From Annulohypoxylon bovei var. microspora (Eukaryota > Ascomycota > Sordariomycetes > Xylariales > Hypoxylaceae), in contig MU405253.1 in the NCBI GenBank assembly GCA_022836615.1, positions 62,001 through 126,000 on the forward strand: a stretch of DNA of 64,000 bases. The letters run 5' to 3'. Positions within the stretch are counted from its first letter, which is position 1; each line of letters starts with the position of its first letter. The notes under the pieces are model-generated. The model had not been told where the DNA came from. It ran no database searches and saw only the letters and a list, made by a program, of their open reading frames with translations. The position numbers were made by a program, and so were the translations under genes. Positions 44,443-55,896 of this stretch are shown here, in pieces.

Positions 44443-44863
44443 TCACCGGGTTTTCGAGCCACACCGCGCCGAATGCCACTGTAAAGGAATAGGGGTTAGT
44501 GACTCTTCCCATTTTTAACGCCGTAGCAAAATAAAAAGGTCAGCAGATAAAATCAAACACTCACCGGGCCAACAGCCCCCAGTATCCGCGCCGAATCGAA
44601 GCAGCACCCCGCAGGCGAGTCCGGATTGCAGCCCTCCAAGCCGGCCTCATTGCCGCCACAACCCAGCTCCTGGTACAGCACGCAAGTCGTGCCGGGGCCG
44701 TCTTGGATCCACGACCCCGCGACCAACGGCAGCGTGAAGCACTAGAAGACGTCCGGCGCCGTGATGTTCGTAAAGGCGCCGTTGCCTGCGCAGGCAGACG
44801 GGCTGACCGAGATCCACTGCGCTACTGCGAGGGATGCTAGGGGAGGGTGGCGAGGAGCTTCAT
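44443..44863 (-). pseudogene. Small cysteine-rich secreted-protein gene, broken twice
   Basis: Reading the - strand from an ATG at 44863 gives a start like a signal peptide (MKLLATLP), then TAG. One nucleotide appears to be missing here, because the following frame reads SLAVAQWISVSPSACAGNG and continues. An in-frame TAG at 44744-44742 then interrupts it just before a cysteine. Beyond it coding quality is high (ELGCGGNEAGLEGCNPD, GCCFDSARIL) up to a good GTGAGT donor at 44564; an 86-nt intron ends at CAG 44479, and a short last exon (WHSARCGSKTR) stops at 44443. About eight cysteines in some 130 residues fit a small secreted cysteine-rich (effector-like or defence-like) protein. No family is assigned. 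The two lesions argue for a pseudogene. Confidence 0.7.
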
Positions 44864-47800
44864 TTTACTATGTATAAGTTGCGGACTTTTCCTTAGGATG
44901 AGATCGTGGGTGAGGGTTGACCGCTAAGTATATGTTTCTGTAACTACCTAGATACTTATACGGGTCGTTTGAGCTAAGGAGGGTGAGAAGTAGATGACCT
45001 TCAAATTTGAAAGCGGACAGATCGACTTATTTATGTGTACGGGAAATACCCTACCTACCATCTCTCATTTCACATTTGTTTTCCAACGTACCTAATGTTC
45101 GAATAACTCATCACGGCAGGTGTCATCCCAATATCATCATCGTAGCTCTCTCATCCTATTAATTCCTCGGCACATTATGAACGAGCACAGAAAGTCTAAG
45201 CTGATAAATTACCTAGCTGGCGCTATCGCGGACCGGAATTTGTGTATAGCTCGCGCCTCGCGAAGTTGATTGAGGGGTGGATGCTAAACAGCCTCATACG
45301 ATCCAACGAATGAGAACGTTGCGGCTATATTTAGATAGGGGAATTCAATAGCTACCTTGGTAAGAAGTAATAAACGGACCTGTTTTGGCCTCACATGATG
45401 TGCTAACGTTGTTTATTGTAACCCCAACCCCAAGAGCATGAGCATAAGTACGTAGGCATTGTCTCCCGTCGGCCGGCCCCCCTTTTTGGGGTAGGGGGCG
45501 GTACTCCGCCGGCAGCAAACCATTCCCAGCCCCGTCGCGACAGACAACTTTCCGGTCTATGGAATATGTCCTTGGATCCCACAATCGTGTATGAAGTAAC
45601 AAGGCTTTCTTCTAACTTGTATCCTACATACCTACAATGCCTTACTTCACGTAGGCATAGCAAATATCTTATCTTACATAGGTCTATATGTCTTATCGCA
45701 CTCCTACTACGACCCGAGCAAGGCCACTGAGTGTTCAACTATCACGAGGCGGCCTATGACGACACGCCAAATACCATTGCCATAGAGAACGGTTCTCAAA
45801 AGGTCTAGTAAAGAAACCGTTGCTGTACGTCGTTCTCATAATATATCTTGCGAAACGAGCCGAGAAGATGTTAGTTGAGTTGAAAGATATCTACTATTTA
45901 AGTGTACCTGATAACCAACACGCCATTTGAGATTACCAACATCCTTATGCGAAGAGATCAGATGACCCATCGTAGCAATCTATGTATAAGGACGGTGCTG
46001 CGGCAAGGATCCTGGGTGAGTTCCATTGAATCTCTTCGCTTAGATACCAACATACTGTATTCCAAGGCATGGCGTGGGCGGCGTGGGGTATTATCTCCTT
46101 GGGAAACGGAGGGTAGACAGCAGCTAGTAGTGGACTCGCAGGCAAAGCTGAAAAGACTTAACCACCCACATCTCAGCTCTCGGATGTATGTGATCAATTG
46201 AGCAGACCTAGGATGGCAAGGCGGAGAACTTAAAAAGAGAAGAAAAAAAAGCTTTCTGGGGTCAACCTAACCTAGCCCCCGCTGTCAGTTCTGCTAGAGC
46301 GTATCCAGAAGCTCGCTATCTTCGAGCCTCGGCGGTGCCAACCGGATTTGGAAGAATCGTTGGAAAATTCAAGGCGCGCTACCAACGCCGCGGCTCGCCG
46401 TCAATGAGATGCATAACAGTGCAATAGTAGCTAAAAGCCTGTGGGCCTATTGTCACCGAAATAAAATAAAATTATATAAATTCACGATTTTTGCGCTCAC
46501 TATGCATCAATATGGAAAGAGGTTAATGGCTAGATCGATCATACATACCTTTGTCCAACGTCGTAATCTCATCGCAAAATGCTACCTAGTAGAGAAAACC
46601 CGACATCTTGGGAGCTAATAAGCGCTCTTATCGCGATGAACGGGGTTATAGGTAGAGGCGGTCGTTGGTTTTTCGCCGCAGGATGCACCTGAGAAGCTAG
46701 CCTAACTACTAATCAGCTTTAAGTAGGTAGGTAGGTAGTAAATTCATATCAACTTATCCGGCGAAAATGTAGTCTTCCTTAAGTGTCTTGCTTGCCTTGT
46801 ACCAAGACGCCGTCGTGGAACATGAGAACGCCAGCAAACACGCGACGGGTGGAAAGAAGTAAAACATATCCAAAGCTACTATAAGCTAAGATGAGCTGGA
46901 ATTACGGAGGATACCAAGCTGGCGGCCTTCTCGTGAATACCTTCTTGTCTGGGTTTGGTCATCGGCTTATTGGCGTTGGCTTTCTTGTTTGCCTCTAGTT
47001 TATTAGCTGGACCGACGACCAACCGTTCCGTATTGGCTGGCCGCTAATATGGGACGCATTAGGATTTCGCCCTTAGGAATCTTAAACGGGCAGCTACTGT
47101 TACTTTGCGCCGCTAGCAGTCCTTCTAGAATACTTAAACGGCGACACGATGTAACAAGATCGTGTAGGCATTCAGCAGGTGGTGAGAGCCTACCGCATAA
47201 TAGTAGGATCTATGCAGCTCACCTAGGTAAGGGTAATGCTAGATCGTTTCTATTCTCTCGGTCCAAGCTCTCCATGTCTAGGGATTGTTTGATCGTCGAG
47301 CCATCACAATTCTTCATCACTTTATCATCGACGTAATCGGACACCATATATGATGACCTTGATGGAACCGGGGAAGTCTGGAGATAAAGTTGATGTCGCG
47401 TGTGTGCTCAGTATGTACGTGGACGGCATGGCCTGGGTTAGGCGACCTGTGCTTCGTTATCTTAGGCTTAGGGTCCAAGCCTTAGACTACAGTGGCATGC
47501 ACTAAGTTTAAACCCATTTTATGTACCCGAAAGTCGTGCTAAGCAAGTCATTAAGCCGCATTTGGAAATAAATATAAATAACTTTAAAAACGTTATTATA
47601 AAAATAAAACTTTTACATATAAAACAACGCGTGTATTTCCTGTTTCGGCATAGTGGCTTGGCGTGACTTTAAGGTACATAAAATGGGTTTAAACTTAGTG
47701 CATGCCACTGTAATTCCTCCCATGTCGCCTTAGCCTGATCCTAATCCCTGGAGCACGCATTTATTCGTAGAAGCCAATCAGTTGATTTTTCCGGGATGTC

Positions 47801-48785
47801 ATGCCGGTCAACCTAATAAATAAAGTAAAAAGCGGGAGTCGGCTCATCACTTAGTTCGTCCAAGTTGGAGGAGTTGTATAGAGATGCCAAGGGTGGTTAG
47901 AGCTCGCGCTCAGGCTGATATTGTTAGCCCAGCCAAATGACTGAAAGTGGCTGTAGGATGGATGAAGCGTCGGTCTGTATATACGTATTTGGCGCAAACT
48001 TCTAATAGAGGCGAAAACACAGCTGATTGCGGTTGACTCTCGCTCCGAGACAGCTAAACGTACTACCCGGGTATGCACCATGTAGTAGTGGCGAGGATAC
48101 CTTGGAAGCATGTGCATCTACATACATAGTAGAGTATCGATTTGAGCTGATTGCTACCCTCACCTTCCCGATACGGCTCTTAGATCCTTAGTATCCGCCG
48201 TCTATCGACTGGACGAGATTCTTCGGGGAGCACGTCGTGTAGTTCTGATGAGACTCGTATCAGTGGGGCCTGCACATGCCCTGGTCCAGGGCTCACAGGT
48301 CCTTGTAAACGTTTCACTGCTTATCTCTTGAAGTGGATAGGACTAGAATCTGGCAGTCTGGACGGCACCGTCGTGCATGACACCAACGACCCTAACTGAG
48401 ACCTAGAGCATACCTTAGGTAGGTAGATTATATCGCAATGACGGGGTGCTGCACGGTTGCTCCGATGCGACGTGAGATACTGGGTAATACCCTGGGGAGG
48501 TAACTTTCTTGGTGTTGAGCCTTATTAAAGAAGCGCATCACCCCCCTTCGCTAGACGGATGCGACCTGTCCATCATATTTCATTACACCCAATCCATCGG
48601 GTCGTCTAGCTTTTGTCTTTGATCAGACATCAGCCACCGACGTAGTACCCAAAAGTGTATCTAGGCGACTAGGTTGCTGGGGAAGAACGTATATATCGAT
48701 CAGTTGAGTCTTTACGACTTAAGACTTCAGCATTTCAACCTGATCGACCAACCCACTTGCGTGCTTGAGGCTATCAACAGCAGCC
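44864..48785. other. Long gene-poor gap (3.9 kb)
   Basis: The longest gap in the window. It contains the TA-flanked MITE at 47488-47712 and a GTAGGTAGGTAGGTAG run near 46722. Frames near 45345-45738, 45902-46201, 46409-46618 and 47049-47336 are short, lack motifs and have stops in all partner frames. A C-run/G-run inverted pair near 45477-45497 could form a hairpin. The right end should hold the OPT promoter. Confidence 0.55.
47488..47712. mobile_element. TA-flanked MITE with 37-nt perfect terminal repeats
   Basis: TA at 47488-47489 and at 47711-47712 flank a 221-nt element. The ends are perfectly inverted over 37 nt, starting CAGTGGCATGCACTAAGTTT at 47490, with the exact complement ending at 47710. 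A weaker inverted similarity continues inward, leaving an AT-rich centre. No coding capacity. Its size, TA duplication and CAGTG start suit a non-autonomous Tc1/mariner/pogo-like element. It is unrelated in sequence to the two other MITE families in this window. Confidence 0.85.
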
Positions 48786-51185
48786 ATGGCTTCAACCGAG
48801 CCCCATCTGGCGGACGTCGCCGATCCTGCGGCTAAGACAGCCGCATTCGAGAAAGAGATCAACGAGAAAGTCGATGCCATCGATATCGACTCGCAGTCCA
48901 TTGAGCCTGAGCTTGACCTCTACGTGCCTCTGAAGATGGATGGCGGCATCATCGACGAGCGCAATCCTCTCACAATCCGCGCAGTCATCGTCGGCATCAT
49001 CTTAGGCTGCCTTGTTAATGCTTCTAACTTGTACCTGGGTGAGTTTACCCGATTCGCGACTTTCTCTAGTTATGCTTTCCCCTAAACATGTACCTAGGTC
49101 TGAAAACTGGATTTACCTTCGCGGCGTCTATGTTTGGCGCTATCTTTGGATACGGCATAATTAAGATTTGCTCGAAGACCAATCTTCCCATCATCGGCGG
49201 TTCTTTTGGGCCTCAAGAGAATTCGATTATTCAGGCGGCGGCGACGGGTGCTGGTGGAATCTCCGGCATCTTTGTCGCGGGTATCCCCGCAATGTACCAG
49301 CTCGGCGCAGAAGTAGGCAATCCCAAGGACGACTTCGGCGCCATCCTCACCATCACTCTCGTCTGCTCGTTCTTCGGTCTATTCTTCGTCACTCCTCTCC
49401 GGAAGTTCTTTATCATCCAAGTCGCCCGAGAATTGAAGCTACTTTTCCCGACCGCTACTGCGGTAGCTTTGACTATCAAGTCGATGCACGCTGGCGCGGC
49501 CGGCGCTAAAGAAGCTATGAGCAAGCTCAAGGCGCTAGGCTTGGCTTTTGCGGTTGCTCTTGTCCAGCGTGTGGCATCGTACTACGCCATTGGTATCCTA
49601 TACGACTGGCACATTTTCACTTGGATCTTCATCTGGTCCGATTATACCGCTACTACGGCAATGACCATCGAAAGTTGGGGTTGGTGGTTCGAATGGACAC
49701 CTGCGTTTATCGGAAGCGGTATCCTCATCGGGATGAACTCGGCACTCTCCTTATTCGGCGGCGCCTTTCTCGCCTGGGCTGTTATAGGCCCCGTTCTCGT
49801 CCATTATGGCACATGCGTCGGCGTACATCAGGTCGAAGATCCGTTATGGGCATCTTGGTACTCCTATGCCTCGCTCAGCGGCTTGGGACATAAAACTCCT
49901 AGCCCAAGGTATTTAAGCTATATTCCTTATTTAACAAATAACATCATCCGCTAAACGTCGCAGATATTGGCTTTTATGGCCGGGAGTCATGATCATGGTG
50001 TGCACATCTATGGCTGAGCTGTTTGTTCAATATAAGGTGATCGGGTATGCGGGTCGGGTGATTTGGCAGAAGACTTGTGCCAATATCAATACCTTTTTAG
50101 TCAAGCACGGCAAGAGCTCTAACTATTTTGCCTCGCACGCCGCGAAGGAAGTGAAATCAGCCGAGAACATCATCGAAGATCCAGCGCCGCCACATGAGCA
50201 GGTGTCGATGTGGATGTGGGTCACAGGCCTCATCGTCACTATCGCCGCCGCTATGGTCATCTTCGCCTTGCAGTGGGAGATGAATCCTGGCTTGACGATT
50301 TTGGCATGTCTATTAGGTTTCATGTTCTCCTTCCTGGCGATTCAGATTGGCGCGGTGACGGATCAAACGCCGCTCACGGCTGCGTCGAAGGCCAGTCAGT
50401 TGATCTTCGGTGCTGCCACCAAGAATAGCGGCTTCTCGATCAAAGACGCCCAACGAGTTAACTTGGTTGCTGGTGGCCTCGCTTCCGGAGGTGCCGACGT
50501 GGCGTCGTCGCTGACGGCTGACTTCCGTACTGGCTTCTTGCTGGGTACGCCTCCTATCAAGCAGTGGTATGCGCAAGGTCTTGGGACTATGATTTCGATT
50601 TTCCTAGCGCCCGGTATGTTCGTCTTATTTACGACGGCATATCCCTGCATTCTCGAGGCAGATGCTAAGCATTGCGCTTTCGCTGTGCCGTCAGTCGCTG
50701 CTTGGGCTGCAGTCGCACAGGCCGTCACCGATCCGGCAGTGAGCATCCCCTTGACGTCGGGAATATTCTCCATCGTTATGGGCGTTTTCTGTATAGGGCA
50801 GGTCGTATTCAGACATTTCTATCTGGTAGGCGAGCGAGAAAAGTACCGCGAGTATCTTCCCAACTGGGGCGCGATAGCCTTGAGTTTCGTATTACCGAAT
50901 GTGAGTTTTTTCTGTTCTTTCTCCATCCAACCCTAAACTCAAGAAGTAATTGCTAACTCCTCATTGCAGCCGGTGTTCACGACAGCAGCCATGTTTGGTG
51001 CTATTGTCGCGTTTGTATGGAAGAAGTGGAAGTTGAAGAGCTTCGACCTATACGGCTATGCTGTTGCTGCCGGGTTCATTGCCGGCGAGGGTCTGGGAGG
51101 TGTCGTCGGTGCCGTTCTCCAGATTGCCGGTGTCTCGGGTGATATTCTCGGCACCAGCATTGCTTGTCCTGCTGGCTATTGCTGA
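48786..51185 (+). CDS. OPT-family oligopeptide transporter
   Basis: Four exons (48786..49038, 49098..49908, 49964..50900, 50970..51185) give 738 aa. A polar N-terminus of about 70 residues is followed by some 14-16 hydrophobic helices. OPT landmarks: NPLTIRAVIVGIILGCLVNASNLYLGLKTGF at helix one, GSFGPQENSIIQAAATGAGG (the conserved NxxENxxxQ-like signature of the family), LLFPTATAVALTIKSMH, and FGAATKNSGFSIKDAQRVNLVAGG later in the protein. This pattern resembles the fungal OPT branch related to metal-phytosiderophore (YSL-like) and peptide carriers. It probably imports small peptides or metal chelates by proton symport at the plasma membrane. All helices are present; the ending SIACPAGYC is normal for the group. 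Confidence 0.92.
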
Positions 51186-51921
51186 TCGTATTTTCTTTAC
51201 AAGCCTCTTATACCCCCGTACCCCGTGATCTAGCGGATGTAGTCAGATAGTTACTACACACTAATGAAGATACCCTAGTTGAATATTAGTTCATACTAGG
51301 GATTATAGTAATATTTTCTTTTGAAATTACAATTATACGTGATGAAGTTGATGTATGAGCCGTGATGATGAGATTAGAAAAGTCAGAAATAGAAGTAGAA
51401 TTGAGAAGTAGAATTGAGATGTAGTTTAACTTTTGTAGGACTCCAAGGCTCCTATCTGATTTGACATGTCATTTTGCTATTTTACATAATAAGATGGAAC
51501 TTTCAAGGCTGTTTCGATTGGCTCATACCGTCCGCCCTTACCCTCTATTCCGAAGTATTTCTGTATATTCCGTATGTTCCTTGAAGGTTCTTACCACATA
51601 AGTACCTAGGTACATAATACAGTCTGGTGCTAAATCTTGTAAGTGTACAATTTAACGTTTTTGTACTGTATGCACACTGTACGCGTAAAGTGGGACGGCA
51701 ATATAGTTTGGTTACACATGACGGATGGTACCTAAGTACCTAAAGCAGTTAGTTGCTACAGCAAAGACGCGCCGCGGTTTGAAATAATTCATATCTTTTC
51801 CCACCCCACTAGTTCGGAATTGACGCCTTTTTTGCTGCAACTACCCGAACAATTCCATCATCATCGGTATGATGATGATCAGAAACGATCGCGTGGGGTA
51901 TGGATAAGGTGCAATTGAAAA
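51186..51921. other. Gene-free spacer
   Basis: 3' flank of the OPT gene and promoter of the following gene. A TACCTAGGTA palindrome lies near 51603. No coding signal. Confidence 0.5.
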
Positions 51922-54603
51922 ATGGCTCCTGGTCAGAACACCTTTTCTATCATACCGAACGCGCCCGGCGCCATCAATGGCGACTTGGACACTCCCCAAT
52001 CCCGCCCTAACAAGCGGCCCATGACCTCCAAGCAAGCCAAGAAAGCATACCAGAAAGCCAATCAAGGCCCAAAGCTATCCAAAGCTGAAAGGCGACGCCA
52101 GGAACTCTTCGAGCAAGATCGTATACGGAAGGAGTTCGAGAAGGAAAAGAACCAGGCTCGTGCGAAGGCTGCGCGGGATAGGAAAAAGGAGAAAGAAGAG
52201 AAAGAGCGCGCAGCGAAGAAGAAAAAAGGGTTACCTCTAGTTGATGTCCATCCATCACAGGATACAATTGCCTGGTTTGTTCGTGGCAATGGGAAGAAAA
52301 AGCAGAGCAACTCGGCTGTAAGCTTGTCCACTGTCAACAAAGACGACGGCGACGGCGACGGCCGCATCTCGTCATCCGATGAGAACGAACCCGAGCCATC
52401 TCCAAAAAGGCAAAAGACAGAATCACCGGCACCGGTACCCATGGATGTAGATCCAGTTGTAGACGCAGATCCAGAATATAGTCCGAGCCCTACAGGGGTA
52501 GGCGGCGATTCAATGTCAACAGCCCAGGGTCTTGATACCGGAGAAGTTCCTCCGCCTCCGGAAGTCAACGGTTCGGTTGAAAGATGCCCAACGCCGGACC
52601 ATTTACATATCGATGTAGATGAACCAGAAACCATAGAGTCGCTTCCTGATGAGCTATTCAATGAGTTGATTGATGCAACTGATAGCTCGTCCAAAAATGA
52701 GGAGACTGCTCCTAATACAGACCTCCCCTTACCTAGAGACCAGAAGACCCCAAATAGCCAGCCATCATCAAGGCCGTCTGATAATTGTCTTCGATCACCG
52801 TCTCCTACTAGGGAATTGCTGCAAGAAAAGAAGGCAGAGGATAGCGCATCGCTACCTTCTACGCAGCGTCCACTCCAACCCTTAAGCACGACGGAGGTCA
52901 ATTCGAGAACAAACTATACACCTAAGGAGCCTACCCCTGATCGAGGGAAACCAATAACTCCCATAAATGCCCCCTGGATAAAATCACCAACACAAGTGCC
53001 TAAAAAAGTCCAGCCGTCGGTGCCAACATCACGGTCCTTTCAGCATCCCAAAACCCCAATGGGTCCACCTCCGATTCCACCGAAATTCAAATCACGAAGC
53101 CATGTGCCAAGTAGAGGCCCAAATACACCTCCTTTCTTGGTCAAGCAGGCTCACACACCCAACTCCCATTCCGTCTCTAACCCTATCCCTAAACCCCATG
53201 AAGGTTACGTCCATCAGAGCCTACGAGAAGAGCACCTACCGACGAGCACGCAGTTATTCATGCTTGGTCATCTCGACGACTTTTTCCCGAGCCCTTCCCA
53301 AGAAGTAAGAGAGCTCTTCGATGAACCAAAGCTTAGCATTGGAATGAACAGCAATACGCCCAAGATTAAAGCCACGTACCTCACTCGCTCGCCTCCAAGT
53401 AGGAATCTACCTACTAAATCGATATCAAATATATCAAATCTCAATCGCTTAGCACCCGTTGCTAAATGTAGCAATCCCAAACCAAGCGCTATTCAGAATG
53501 GTATCTTTTCTACCCATACAAGTGATTACCCTTCGATTTCAGCTGTAAATACCCAATCCTCGGGAAATTCCGACGCATTCGACATGCCTTTTTTCTCAAC
53601 GCAGGATTTCGTTCTATCATCGCAAGACATGAAAGATCTCGGAGATGAAACAATGACACCGTTGGGATTCAAGCATGTGGAGAACAGCCTGCAATCCAGC
53701 AGTACACCTGGTAGCCCTACCCCGTGTGTACACAATATAACTCAAAGCCATATTAGCGCCTGGTCAACAACCGCGGTGACTCTACCGCCTCCAAAGCGAG
53801 CCAAGGGATTAGAACGTGTCGCTAGAACAGTATCAACTAGCGATGATTACCAACCAACTTATCCTCGCCCACCAGATGGAACCGTTGGATGTCTCAAAAG
53901 CTCAACTCTAGTCCGCAAAAACGTCAGTTCGTTGAACCCCCGGATAGAAAAAGGAGTTAAGCCTCTTGCGGAGGCTAAAAGTGGAAATCTTCCCACAATC
54001 AGCCGAGGTCATCCAAATAAAACACCCAACACGCTACAGATGAAGAATGATGCAGAAAAACTGCGTAATTCTCCCAAGCCGTTCTTCGCCTCAAGCGGTC
54101 GGGAGGCACATTACAAATACGTCATCGAGAGGAGCAAGACAACCTTGTGGGAGGGCGCTTCGACCCGACAAAAAGCCCAGGAAGAGCTAGAGCATTTCCA
54201 AAGGTCGGAAGACGAGCGCTCGAACAAGTTACTAGCAGTGCGCATGACAGAGGATAAGGATATACACGCCGCTGACACGGCTATATCTAACTCAGAGTCG
54301 GGACCAAGAGACTCGACTCCCCGCCCACACAACCCGCCTAAGGGCCCATCCCAACCCCGATCTATCAACCAACTATCGGGTGTAGTAGAAAGGAGCTCGC
54401 AGGGCCAGAAGACAGACGAGCCGAACGAAAAACGCCAACGCCAACGCCAGAACCAGTCCCGTAGCTCGTACGAGGAGATGCTGGAAATGCTCAAGCGCAA
54501 GGAGAAGGACAACCAGAAACAGGAGCAGCAGCCGGTGCCCGCGTCGCAGGAGACGGACTACGGGGACGCGGGGCTGGACGACGTCCTGTGCGAGATGTTA
54601 TAG
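51922..54603 (+). CDS. Large disordered protein of unknown function
   Basis: Single exon, 893 aa; family not identified. Residues about 35-110 form a highly charged Lys/Glu/Arg helix or coiled coil (LSKAERRRQELFEQDRIRKE and onward) with possible nuclear-localisation clusters (KKKKG). It is followed by a conserved-looking core VDVHPSQDTIAWFVRGNG. The long middle is Ser/Pro/Thr-rich and probably disordered, with short acidic or aromatic islands such as STQLFMLGHLDDFFPSPSQE and FDMPFFSTQDFVLSSQDMKD. The last 180 residues have a charged helical stretch and end in an acidic DYGDAGLDDVLCEML. The islands look like protein-docking motifs. Nuclear function is an inference from the charge pattern only. 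Confidence 0.85.
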   Translation: MAPGQNTFSIIPNAPGAINGDLDTPQSRPNKRPMTSKQAKKAYQKANQGPKLSKAERRRQELFEQDRIRKEFEKEKNQARAKAARDRKKEKEEKERAAKKKKGLPLVDVHPSQDTIAWFVRGNGKKKQSNSAVSLSTVNKDDGDGDGRISSSDENEPEPSPKRQKTESPAPVPMDVDPVVDADPEYSPSPTGVGGDSMSTAQGLDTGEVPPPPEVNGSVERCPTPDHLHIDVDEPETIESLPDELFNELIDATDSSSKNEETAPNTDLPLPRDQKTPNSQPSSRPSDNCLRSPSPTRELLQEKKAEDSASLPSTQRPLQPLSTTEVNSRTNYTPKEPTPDRGKPITPINAPWIKSPTQVPKKVQPSVPTSRSFQHPKTPMGPPPIPPKFKSRSHVPSRGPNTPPFLVKQAHTPNSHSVSNPIPKPHEGYVHQSLREEHLPTSTQLFMLGHLDDFFPSPSQEVRELFDEPKLSIGMNSNTPKIKATYLTRSPPSRNLPTKSISNISNLNRLAPVAKCSNPKPSAIQNGIFSTHTSDYPSISAVNTQSSGNSDAFDMPFFSTQDFVLSSQDMKDLGDETMTPLGFKHVENSLQSSSTPGSPTPCVHNITQSHISAWSTTAVTLPPPKRAKGLERVARTVSTSDDYQPTYPRPPDGTVGCLKSSTLVRKNVSSLNPRIEKGVKPLAEAKSGNLPTISRGHPNKTPNTLQMKNDAEKLRNSPKPFFASSGREAHYKYVIERSKTTLWEGASTRQKAQEELEHFQRSEDERSNKLLAVRMTEDKDIHAADTAISNSESGPRDSTPRPHNPPKGPSQPRSINQLSGVVERSSQGQKTDEPNEKRQRQRQNQSRSSYEEMLEMLKRKEKDNQKQEQQPVPASQETDYGDAGLDDVLCEML

Positions 54604-55896
54604 CACCCGGGATCTAACCTAGTAGTACTAGATAGAGATGATCGGGTGTTGACTTGGAGGCCGGGTTGGTATATATAGGCGCTTAGGTGTCTACCTCTCA
54701 GTAGATGTTCTACGGGAAAGGGATACACAATAGAGCATAGAAGGCGCTGGCCATACGTACCAATAGTGTAGTGGATTACGAAGCTTATGAATACAAACCG
54801 CATTAAGTATAAGCCTAAAATAGTACGCCTCGGTGTTAATATCGAGCTCTTGCCTTGGACCTTGTCTAGGAAGTTCTAGCCATATATAAGTGCCAGTTTT
54901 TGCCATCTCTCCTACGAAGTTTCAGTCATCTGACATGTCCTCTTTCAGTTTTCGTCTAATGTTCTCTACTAGGTAGTTGACTCTTGCTCTCATGTACGAA
55001 CCCCAGAATGTTACTAGGCTTCCATGTTTCTTTTTGATCGCCTATTACATCAGACCGATATATAGTCCATTTTATGGATACACTTAAAAATTCACAGGGG
55101 AGCCGCATACACCAGTGAGTTAGTGATAACCCCTATTAGCACAGCCTCCTTTTCACATCTTGCCCACCACTAAATTACATATAGATAGATTAACGTTCCG
55201 GACAGCTATTCCAGATTAAATAACTTTTTCTGCCCAATCATTCAAAATCATGGTTCTATACGTCCGATATTAAAGACTGAAGTCAATTCAGATGACGACT
55301 CAAGAAACACCCAATGAATACATAGGGCTAGAAATGGGAACGTGATACAGTCATTAGTCTCGTAGCATGGGAATATGTACCTAGTATGTGTGTGAGTGGT
55401 AGACACCCAATAACGCTTGCTTTAGGATAGCATCTGTGACACTCAGGGGACAACACACCTTAGTCACTGCACATTCGATCCCTTCTAACGTGGTAACATA
55501 CCCAGTTATCCGTCTAACGAACAGACGAATGTTTGCCCGGCTTGTACGTCCAGCCGACAGAGCAGCTCACCCGCAAGAATGAGTCGACCAGACGATCCCG
55601 TCACCCGCGGCAGAGCAGACAAGGAAAGAGCCCTCTCCTTCGATCCCGACTTGATGTGCGAACAGCACGGGACGACAGGTGAGAAAAGATGAATCCACGC
55701 AAAGAAAGCAGCTTCCCCGTAGCAGAGACGTACACCAGAACCGAGCCCATTACATCACTCCCATAACCCTAAAGCAAACGAGCAATACACGCTTCCTGAC
55801 TTACCACATGACAATTTCTACTTACTCGCGTAGAGCCCATCTTCTCTTCTCTTTACATCCTCTCTGCAAGGAAGCCCATAAACCTCCTTCCTTAAA
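54604..55896. other. Gene-free stretch, 1.3 kb
   Basis: Spacer between two + strand genes of unknown function. A pyrimidine-rich tract before 55897 may be the 5' region of the next gene. No other feature is recognised. Confidence 0.5.

Noticed and set aside
47049..47336. 95-codon open frame in the large gap
   Set aside because: No motif, overlapping short frames in other phases, next to a MITE.
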